Of a DNA stretch of 37,688 bases, positions 32,884-37,688 are shown one piece after another; position 1 is the stretch's first letter, and each line of letters begins with the position of its first letter. A model generated the notes under the pieces. The model worked only from the letters and a program-made list of their open reading frames with translations. It had not been told where the DNA came from and searched no databases. The position numbers and the translations under genes are program-made. The stretch is from a virus. Where the stretch lies: the IMG/VR virus record IMGVR_UViG_3300042474_000722, positions 1 through 37,688 of that record; one strand, given 5' to 3'.

Positions 32884-33050
32884 TTAAGAAGATTATTAAT
32901 GAAATCGTAGCAACTGGCTGGACTGTTTTTGGTCTTGCTATTGCATGGGCAGTTCTGCCCGATGGAGCAACCCGCGACTTTGTTGGCGCGACTCTGTTGT
33001 TCCTGACACTAATCTGGGGTCTTACGATGCCCCTTCGCATCAAGGAATAG
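32880..33050 (+). CDS. Small two-segment membrane protein, holin candidate
   Basis: 56 residues ([16 protein letters not shown]...LRIKE), starting in an ATGA overlap with the secreted protein. Two hydrophobic stretches ('[13 protein letters not shown]', about 14-27, and '[17 protein letters not shown]', about 34-50) are separated by a charged turn (PDGATRD). It lies ten bases before the peptidase gene, the normal place for a holin or antiholin. Confidence 0.65.
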   Translation: MIKKIINEIVATGWTVFGLAIAWAVLPDGATRDFVGATLLFLTLIWGLTMPLRIKE

Positions 33051-33059
33051 GAGAGACTC

Positions 33060-33674
33060 ATGAAGTTTAAGGTCAAGTCACAACTCGACCACGTTGAAAA
33101 GGGCGGCATTCTGGATGACTGTGGTCCTTCTAGTGCCGCTGCCGCTGTTGCTTGGGCGACCAAGTACAAGTTGGACCCAAGTGCTGGAGACGGCATCAAG
33201 GCAAAGGAGAAGGCAACTGGCTTCGTTGAGAAGCAGGGCGTATCCGACAACGGTTCGTCTCTCGGCGACCTCGTTAAGACGGTCAAGCACCTTGGTGCAA
33301 CCGCCCGACCTGCAAAGTCTTGGGATGATGTTGTCGCATCTGCCGCTCGCGGTGCTGCGATAATCGTCTGGGTACAACAGGCTGTTGGATATCCAGATGT
33401 GGAGATCTCAGAGTGGCACAAGAAGTGGGCGAACTACTGGAAGAAGTCTGGTCCATCACACATCAAGGAAGGCTACGGTCACATGACTGCGGCTGGCTTT
33501 GATGCGGTGGAAGGCTGGCAGTGGGCATGCCCGACTCGCTCAGGCAAGGGCAAGGAAAAGTTTGCCGTGAAGGTGACGGAAGCGCAGTTGAAGGCTATCG
33601 CAGACTCCAAGAGGGTCGCTGGCAAGGACAAGGCTCTTCCTCACAAGCACGTCGTCATTGTAGAAGTAAAGTAG
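33060..33674 (+). CDS. Probable endolysin, C39-like cysteine peptidase
   Basis: 204 residues. The segment 'DDCGPSSAAAAVAWAT' (Cys about residue 21) matches the catalytic Cys motif of C39/papain-like peptidases. 'GYGHMTAAGFDAVEGW' (His near 141, Asp near 147) supplies the expected His and Asp. Such enzymes cleave peptide bonds, in this context probably peptidoglycan cross-links. There is no signal peptide, so release would need a holin; membrane proteins lie on both sides. No separate wall-binding domain is evident; the C-terminal third is basic. Confidence 0.75.
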   Translation: MKFKVKSQLDHVEKGGILDDCGPSSAAAAVAWATKYKLDPSAGDGIKAKEKATGFVEKQGVSDNGSSLGDLVKTVKHLGATARPAKSWDDVVASAARGAAIIVWVQQAVGYPDVEISEWHKKWANYWKKSGPSHIKEGYGHMTAAGFDAVEGWQWACPTRSGKGKEKFAVKVTEAQLKAIADSKRVAGKDKALPHKHVVIVEVK

Positions 33675-33683
33675 GAGTATTGA

Positions 33684-33977
33684 ATGTATCAAGATATTAA
33701 GAACGGTATTCGCTGGGTTATTGATAACACTGGAGTTGATGAGGCTCTCATTGAGTTCTTCCGAACGTTTATCACCGTATCAATCTCAGTTGCGCTCGGA
33801 CTCGGCATCCCTCTGCTTGACATTACGGGTGGAGACTTCCGCACTGTCCTGTCGGCTGGCATTGCTTCTGGTCTTCAGGTTCTAGTAAAGTTCCTTGACC
33901 CAAAGAACTCCGCGTTCGGCATCAAGGATAAGTCTGCTGGCGCTGAAGTGGATGACGACAATCAGTTCAAGATCTAA
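33684..33977 (+). CDS. Holin, r1t-like
   Basis: 97 residues with two hydrophobic segments ('FITVSISVALGLGIPLL', about 30-46, and 'VLSAGIASGLQVLVKFL', about 55-71) and a charged C-terminus. The 'DFRTVLSAGIASGLQVL' stretch resembles actinophage r1t-type holins. Position after the endolysin fits. It is the last plus-strand gene before the bidirectional terminator. Confidence 0.7.
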   Translation: MYQDIKNGIRWVIDNTGVDEALIEFFRTFITVSISVALGLGIPLLDITGGDFRTVLSAGIASGLQVLVKFLDPKNSAFGIKDKSAGAEVDDDNQFKI

Positions 33978-33987
33978 TTAAAAACAG

Positions 33988-34029
33988 AACTCGCCCCTCT
34001 CAGGCTTCGTGCTTGAGGGGGGCAGTTTT
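33988..34029. terminator. Bidirectional intrinsic terminator between convergent operons
   Basis: A 13-bp stem (33993-34005 with 34011-34023, two G-T wobbles, loop TTCGT) is extended by AACT/AGTT across a one-base bulge. A T-rich run follows on the plus side, and AAAAA at 33980-33984 gives a T-run on the minus side. It ends both the late lysis transcript and the early minus-strand operon. The stop codon of the methyltransferase lies inside the stem. Confidence 0.85.
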
Positions 34030-34650
34030 GTGTTTCCTGTAGATAAAGAAGCGCCCGACCCAATCTGTTCCGTCAAATGATTCATCAAGTGCCACTTCGC
34101 TTCGGTGAATAGGAAGCCACTGTGGATGACGTTCGGCGATGGTCTTTTCCCACCACTCACGGCTTTTCATTGTGATATGCGTTGCATCAGCATCGTCGTG
34201 TGCCGATGCTCCGTCTGACAAGGCAATCCTCAGCCAGATTTCCCCGCCGACCTTTGCCACGCGGTTCATGTCGTCAAGTATGTCATTGATCTTGCCCTCT
34301 GGGATGTGCTCAAAGAATTCCCATGATGAGACAATATCAAAAACATTGCTTGCGTATGGCAAGCCATATTCCACGTTGGCAACAGTGAGTGCACCCTTAG
34401 CCATCGGAGCGCAGTTGTCTACGGCATAGCGGCTTATGTCTACGCCAAGTGCCTCGTGCCCACGCATATTGCAATGGTGCACGAACCAGCCCTTTGCTGC
34501 CCCTACATCAAGGATGGTAAGACCGCGCATGCCATGAGGCTCTTCAATGAGGTTGATAATCTCATTCCAGCGCGGGTCGTCAGAGTAGTTCTTATAGTTA
34601 GAGCCTTCTGCGCGCTCAAAGTACCCTTCGCCGTATTGCTCATTAGCCAT
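34000..34650 (-). CDS. SAM-dependent methyltransferase, class I
   Basis: 216 residues from ATG 34650, which overlaps the stop of the upstream ribbon gene (TAATG). Motif I 'ILDVGAAKGWFVHH' binds SAM; 'ALGVDIS' supplies the acidic residue for the ribose; 'FDIVSSWEFFEHIPEG' matches motif IV of Methyltransf_11/23 proteins. The type commonly acts on small molecules, lipids, sugars or proteins; no DNA-methylase motif (NPPY/DPPY) is seen. Last gene of the minus-strand operon. Substrate unknown. Confidence 0.85.
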   Translation of the reverse strand: MANEQYGEGYFERAEGSNYKNYSDDPRWNEIINLIEEPHGMRGLTILDVGAAKGWFVHHCNMRGHEALGVDISRYAVDNCAPMAKGALTVANVEYGLPYASNVFDIVSSWEFFEHIPEGKINDILDDMNRVAKVGGEIWLRIALSDGASAHDDADATHITMKSREWWEKTIAERHPQWLPIHRSEVALDESFDGTDWVGRFFIYRKHKTAPLKHEA

Positions 34651-34835
34651 TAGTCTTCCCTTCTCCTGTCCTTCTTTGCCCACCCTTCGCCCTTGTACCT
34701 AACTGCAGGTACAGAGAAGATGCGCTTCATTTTTGTGTTGTCGTCTGGACAACGGACTTCTTTTACGACGCTCATTGAGTGCTCCTGCTCTATGATCAGG
34801 TCGCACTTCTTGCAGATGTATTCGTATGTTGGCAT
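34650..34835 (-). CDS. FmdB-type zinc-ribbon protein
   Basis: 61 residues beginning 'MPTYEYICKKCDLIIEQEHSM', the typical FmdB opening, with 'VRCPDD' later and a late 'AVRYKGEGWAKKD'. Two Cys of the first knuckle are present (CKKC) but the second knuckle reads CPDD, lacking the usual second cysteine; Asp may substitute or zinc may not bind. No clear ribosome site; it begins two bases after the small membrane protein stop, so translation is probably coupled. Confidence 0.8.
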   Translation of the reverse strand: MPTYEYICKKCDLIIEQEHSMSVVKEVRCPDDNTKMKRIFSVPAVRYKGEGWAKKDRRRED

Positions 34836-34836
34836 A

Positions 34837-34998
34837 TTATTTTATATTAATTAGAGCGGCCAATGTTACAATATGAATCACCAGAGCGGTGTTCCTTGCA
34901 GCCAAAGATTCTCCTTCCTTGTGCTGCATGTATGCCCTAGCAAAGCCGATGCTCTGGAATAGCCAAATAATAACTAGCCATGCATACCAAAAATTCAT
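34837..34998 (-). CDS. Small membrane protein
   Basis: 53 residues (MNFWYAWLVIIWLFQS...NIK). Two hydrophobic stretches ('FWYAWLVIIWLFQSIGFA' and 'ALVIHIVTLAALI') flank a charged middle (MQHKEGESLAARN). GGAGG stands seven bases before the ATG, which overlaps the upstream stop (ATGA). It is coupled to the secreted double-psi barrel gene and may be its membrane partner; inferred from context only. Confidence 0.7.
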   Translation of the reverse strand: MNFWYAWLVIIWLFQSIGFARAYMQHKEGESLAARNTALVIHIVTLAALINIK

Positions 34999-35507
34999 CG
35001 TGGATCCTCCATCTTATCCAGAATCGCCAGAGTGATCTTCATAACCCCACGACTCCTAGGAACGCCCAGTGCGTCCCACACCTCTGGCGCGAGGTCAATA
35101 AGGCGCTCGTCTCCCTTGACCCTGCGCCCCTCGCACTCACAATAATCCACTACCCATACCAACACACTGCGTTCTGTTAGAAGCGAGGTGACGAGAACTG
35201 GATATGGCTTCATTGCGAACCTGAAGTTGTGATGTAGCCGAAGTTCAGGACCAGCCGCACCATAGAAATAGTATGGACCTTCGTCCTGATTGCGTGCTGG
35301 ACCTCCCCCCTCTCGTGTGTACCACGCATTGTTTAACTTGGCATTGTAGTGCGTGGCGAGACCCTTGAGCACCACGATCTCCCTCATCGTAGGCTCTGCG
35401 GTCGGCGTTGGTGACGGCTCTACTACTGCTGGCTTCGGAAGCACGATCGTTCCCGACAGTGCGACTACAAAGATCGCGGTGAAGAGCGCGTTCAGCAAGA
35501 ACCTCAT
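34995..35507 (-). CDS. Secreted double-psi beta-barrel protein, RlpA/expansin-like
   Basis: 170 residues from ATG 35507, which overlaps the upstream stop (TAATG); ATG 35528 in the same frame lacks a ribosome site. Residues 1-25 are a signal anchor ('FLLNALFTAIFVVALSGTIVL'), then a Pro/Thr linker ('PSPTPTAEPT'). The globular part has 'GLATHYNA', 'YYFYGAAGPELRL', 'VLVWVVDYCECEG' and 'RLIDLAPEVWDALG', in the order of RlpA/expansin double-psi barrels (G-A-T-Y, V-x-D-x-C, I-D-L). Those bind or cleave peptidoglycan. The catalytic His/Asp of lytic RlpA is not certain here. Early expression points to a wall task before lysis. Confidence 0.75.
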   Translation of the reverse strand: MRFLLNALFTAIFVVALSGTIVLPKPAVVEPSPTPTAEPTMREIVVLKGLATHYNAKLNNAWYTREGGGPARNQDEGPYYFYGAAGPELRLHHNFRFAMKPYPVLVTSLLTERSVLVWVVDYCECEGRRVKGDERLIDLAPEVWDALGVPRSRGVMKITLAILDKMEDPR

Positions 35508-35863
35508 TAGTCGCTGAACCCTTGCCATGACGGAGTATCAATCTTCTCTACGAATACTGGCATACATGCACCATCCTTTGCTGCATATGCCCCAGCAACA
35601 TTGAAGTCAAAGTATTCCTCTGCCTCCAATCGGAAGTCCCGATCCACCCCATCAAAGGGGAACGAGTCTTTTGTACTCTCGCGGAACTCCTGCTCAAGCA
35701 TATCTATGATCTTGTCACGGTCGTAGATTGCCACATTCTGGTGACCGTGGGTTGCCGTAAAGTGGCTACCGAAGCCGATCAGCGCCTCACGGAAGTCCTC
35801 CATGATAACTGTACCAGCATACTGCTCGTGCAGATCTTTCTCTCGCTCAGTCTGCTCAGTCAT
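35507..35863 (-). CDS. Conserved phage hypothetical protein
   Basis: 118 residues from ATG 35863, chosen because GGGAG precedes it by about seven bases; longer in-frame starts overlap the regulator gene upstream. 'VAIYDRDKIIDMLEQEF' and 'EAEEYFDFNVAGAYAAK...MPVFVE' follow a pattern common in small phage proteins of unknown function ('eeAxEyfxfNvxGAyvGexTPvFv'). Acidic, cytoplasmic, no membrane segment. The insertion 'KDGAC' replaces the usual glycine turn. Confidence 0.75.
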   Translation of the reverse strand: MTEQTEREKDLHEQYAGTVIMEDFREALIGFGSHFTATHGHQNVAIYDRDKIIDMLEQEFRESTKDSFPFDGVDRDFRLEAEEYFDFNVAGAYAAKDGACMPVFVEKIDTPSWQGFSD

Positions 35864-35864
35864 G

Positions 35865-36317
35865 CTAGATCTCCCTGCGCTTGTATCGCGGAGCCTGCTC
35901 GTCCTCTCCATAGAGGTCTTCAATGGAGATGTTCAGAATCTCAAGCAGGGCTGGGATCATGTTAGAGCGTGGCGTAGTTCGCCCATGCTCCCACAAACTC
36001 AACGCTGCCTGAGTGATTCCAAGAGAATCTGCAACCTGCTTCTGCGATACATTTGCTGTCTTTCGGTACTTTCGGATATTGTTTCCAATCGTCGTAGCTG
36101 TTTGAGCAACGTCAAGGGATCGCACCCGATACTGCGGAGTTTCGTATCCCTTGACCTGATCTGTGTTTACAACGACTGGATCTTTTGACCCTGCGATTCG
36201 AACGACATAGTAATCCACAGAAGCACCATCTTCAGTAGTTGCAGTCATTCGCTCCTTCAGGATCTCCGCCCGAACGGAAACGATCTTCCCGCTCTTAAAT
36301 GAAAAGTCTACGGACAT
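35865..36317 (-). CDS. XRE-family HTH regulator with an unknown N-terminal domain
   Basis: 150 residues. About 76-135 is a Cro/C1-type HTH ('IGNNIRKYRKTANVSQKQVADSLGI', 'TQAALSLWEHGRTTP'), with the recognition helix at SLWEHGR. The first 70 residues form a beta-rich domain ('VDYYVVRIAGSKDPVVVNTDQVKG') not usual in phage repressors, possibly a sensor or dimer part. It stands in the middle of the early operon and probably controls it or the switch to late genes. Weak AGG ribosome site. The dyads near 800-1165 are possible targets. Confidence 0.85.
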   Translation of the reverse strand: MSVDFSFKSGKIVSVRAEILKERMTATTEDGASVDYYVVRIAGSKDPVVVNTDQVKGYETPQYRVRSLDVAQTATTIGNNIRKYRKTANVSQKQVADSLGITQAALSLWEHGRTTPRSNMIPALLEILNISIEDLYGEDEQAPRYKRREI

Positions 36318-36334
36318 CTAGTGCCTCTCTTTCT

Positions 36335-36658
36335 CTACCAACGGAATGTGTGCGTCTCTGGGTATCCATCCACTTCGGTTGTCGGAGTTGGTCGGATGCC
36401 CCTAGCGTACCTGAAAATCTGATCCATTGCTTCTTCTTGCGCGACATAGTTCTTGTGACCTTCTGCCTCAACGGACAGCGCCCACACGAAATCAATCGGG
36501 TCTACCTTGCCAAGAGGATCCCAGTCCTTTGCGAACCCGAGACAATACTGCTTGGTGATATGACCATCGTATGTCTTTCCGTTAATGTAACTGCGCTTTG
36601 AATCCCTGACCTTGATGTATCCGTTGAAGACAACGTTCACGAAGTCTTTCACGAACAT
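36335..36658 (-). CDS. Small early protein, unrecognised
   Basis: 107 residues from ATG 36658. AAGGAG five bases upstream supports this start; the open frame extends upstream to 36982, but that part overlaps the zinc-ribbon gene and has off-pattern codon use. Contains 'MFVKDFVNVVFNGYIKVRDSK' and 'LGKVDPIDFVWALSVEAEGHKNYVAQEEAMDQIFRYARG'. No family recognised. Soluble, mixed charge; probably an early regulatory or accessory protein. Confidence 0.7.
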   Translation of the reverse strand: MFVKDFVNVVFNGYIKVRDSKRSYINGKTYDGHITKQYCLGFAKDWDPLGKVDPIDFVWALSVEAEGHKNYVAQEEAMDQIFRYARGIRPTPTTEVDGYPETHTFRW

Positions 36659-36686
36659 CTGTTCTCCTTCCGCTTCTCTCGCGGCT

Positions 36687-36977
36687 TTATGAAGATCCGC
36701 TATCGTCGCCTTCCCGCTCGTCACCCTCGTCCGAATACGAGATGCCATATCCGAGAGATAAGCCAAGCGCTTCTTCTGTTCGTCGGTAAGCGGCATCAAG
36801 ATCTTCAAATCGCCCAACAGTCGTCGGACTTCCGCAAGTGACGCGGGGACACCATGCCCATGATCCGTCACCACGACTTTTGGCAAGGACGTAGGTGTTG
36901 TCTCCGCAGACCGAACAAGCGGGACCGTCGCCGAGTTGCCGAACTTTAAGTTTTCGCTCATGCTTAACAATCTCCAT
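36687..36977 (-). CDS. Zinc-ribbon protein with acidic tail
   Basis: 96 residues, GAGG six bases before ATG 36977. The motif CSVC (about 21-24) and WCPRVTC (about 42-48) form a four-Cys ribbon, followed by a helix ('FEDLDAAYRRTEEALGLSLG') and an acidic tail ('DEGDEREGDDSGSS'). Likely nucleic-acid or protein binding. Codons in this frame match the rest of the phage, unlike the competing frame that overlaps it. It overlaps the upstream Cys-rich gene by 14 bases. Confidence 0.75.
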   Translation of the reverse strand: MEIVKHERKLKVRQLGDGPACSVCGDNTYVLAKSRGDGSWAWCPRVTCGSPTTVGRFEDLDAAYRRTEEALGLSLGYGISYSDEGDEREGDDSGSS

Positions 36978-37200
36978 CGCAATCCTCGTTACTGCAGTTG
37001 TTCGTGCATTCCCATGCGCAATCTACTTCTAGATTCCAGTCACAGGCTACGCAATCACACTGCTTAACTTTGACGACTGGCTGCTCGTCCAATTCCTCCA
37101 CTGGGGATTCCTTGGACGAGCGCCGCCCTTCATCTTCCTCAGCAACGACAGCAATGATTACTTGCTCGTCGTCTAGACTGAGTTCAGACCAATCAGTCAC
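36964..37200 (-). CDS. Acidic cysteine-rich small protein
   Basis: 78 residues from a GTG start overlapping the previous stop (GTGACTGA). The first 45 residues are strongly acidic (LSLDDEQVIIAVVAEEDE...). The last 32 carry nine cysteines in a CDCVAC-x7-DCAWEC-x2-NC-x3-DCDGDC pattern. This spacing could bind zinc or an iron-sulphur centre; it is not a family I recognise. No signal peptide, so disulphides are unlikely in the cytoplasm. Confidence 0.6.
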   Translation of the reverse strand: MTDWSELSLDDEQVIIAVVAEEDEGRRSSKESPVEELDEQPVVKVKQCDCVACDWNLEVDCAWECTNNCSNEDCDGDC

Positions 37201-37687
37201 CGTTCACCAGAGAGGCGACAGCCGCAGCATACGCTGGGTCAATCGTCGGTGAGGTGTTTGTTGGAGACTGGCTAATCTCCGCAGACGCTCCGCTTCGGCG
37301 ACCGCCAAGTGGCTTAATCGCAACGACACGGTTCTTCTGCTTGCCGTCGTTCTTTCCGAGGTAGACAATCAGCGAGAGGCGAACCTCACGACCGACCAAC
37401 TCCTCCGTATCTCCTGAAGGAATCTTGGAGTTGAGATCCGCAATGCCATTTGCTGCGAGGAAGAACTGGCGAGCAATGCTTGCCGTGCCATCCTGCTTGA
37501 ACCCCATGCGGGTTGGATCAACATCCTTCCAGATCCAGCGTGACTCAACCTTATTGCCGTCAATGTCCTCAATCGGAGCACCGTCAGCGAATGAAAGGAT
37601 GTCAAACTTAATGGTGAAGACATCAATGATCTTCCCCTCAAAGTTTGGCTTTGCCTGCTGCTTGATCTCAATGATCTTGGCACGATA
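37193..37687 (-). CDS. Early protein cut by the window edge, possibly ssDNA-binding-like
   Basis: At least 164 residues are open to the window end, so the N-terminus is missing. It reads 'YRAKIIEIKQQAKPNFEGKI', 'VFTIKFDILSFADGAPIED', 'SRWIWKDVDPTRMGF', 'QFFLAANGIADL' and 'REVRLSLIVYLGKNDGKQKN', ending with a Ser/Thr/Pro-rich tail. The strand-rich body with a disordered acidic-ended tail recalls phage single-stranded-DNA-binding or recombination accessory proteins. That is a guess from general shape; ATG 37507 is internal, not the start. Confidence 0.75.
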   Translation of the reverse strand, partial: YRAKIIEIKQQAKPNFEGKIIDVFTIKFDILSFADGAPIEDIDGNKVESRWIWKDVDPTRMGFKQDGTASIARQFFLAANGIADLNSKIPSGDTEELVGREVRLSLIVYLGKNDGKQKNRVVAIKPLGGRRSGASAEISQSPTNTSPTIDPAYAAAVASLVNGD

Positions 37688-37688
37688 G

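Noticed and set aside
36335-36982. A single 215-codon minus-strand gene covering the whole span
   Set aside because: Its first half overlaps the zinc-ribbon gene (36687-36977), whose frame has the four-Cys motif and phage-like codons. ATG 36658 has AAGGAG at ideal spacing, so the short 107-residue gene is preferred.

Overview
This window is most of the late half, plus one end of the early half, of a tailed double-stranded DNA phage with a long non-contractile tail (siphovirus type). The structural genes run in canonical order on the plus strand: terminase, portal, protease/scaffold, HK97-type capsid, head-tail connectors, tail tube, frameshifted tail chaperones, tape measure, baseplate hub, fibres, lysis. 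A facing block of short, overlapping genes on the minus strand looks like an early/regulatory operon. No rRNA, tRNA, CRISPR array, integrase or insertion sequence was seen. Genes are led by strong AGGAGG-type ribosome sites and base composition is near balanced. The exception is the leftmost gene, which is much richer in GC. The host cannot be named. Thr-Pro-Glu linkers, an FmdB-type zinc ribbon and a protease with an actinophage-like N-terminal domain would fit an actinobacterial or chloroflexotal host, but this is weak inference.

Layout. 1-700: a GC-rich, Ala-rich minus-strand gene. 700-1212: an AT-rich divergent intergenic region with direct repeats and dyads, the most likely control region. 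1213-7736: HExxH metallopeptidase-like protein, putative small terminase, large terminase, Com-like zinc ribbon, portal, protease-scaffold fusion with internal starts, major capsid protein. 7762-9402: a hairpin, a small protein, a glycosyltransferase and a very basic small protein inside the head module. 9412-12945: head-tail connector, neck/tail-completion proteins, tail tube, and a tail assembly chaperone pair joined by a -1 frameshift at GGGAAAG. 12951-12989: a strong intrinsic terminator inside the late cluster. 13007-22982: tape measure, Dit-like minor tail protein with Ig/Fn3-like repeats, tail hub, collar/HxH baseplate protein. 22992-31199: fibre region ending in two tandem 'fibre + Gly-rich adhesin' cassettes. 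31211-33977: lysis region with three holin-like membrane proteins, a secreted Pro/Glu-rod protein and a C39-like cysteine peptidase. 33988-34029: a bidirectional terminator between convergent operons. 34000-37687 (minus): an OB-like protein cut by the window edge, a Cys-rich protein, a zinc ribbon, an XRE regulator, a double-psi beta-barrel (RlpA-like) secreted protein, a one-membrane peptide, an FmdB-type ribbon and a SAM methyltransferase.

How it works together. The left late genes build and package the head, and the middle genes build a tail roughly 200 nm or more long, judging from the 1555-residue tape measure. The right late genes supply receptor-binding parts and lysis. Four control devices are visible: nested starts in the protease gene, the -1 frameshift, an intrinsic terminator before the tape measure, and G-run hairpins after the capsid and tape-measure genes. 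All could set the ratios of structural proteins. Parts with least precedent are the capsid-cluster glycosyltransferase, the duplicated fibre/adhesin cassette, the secreted Pro/Glu-rod protein beside the holins, and the early RlpA-like/small-membrane-protein/FmdB/methyltransferase set.
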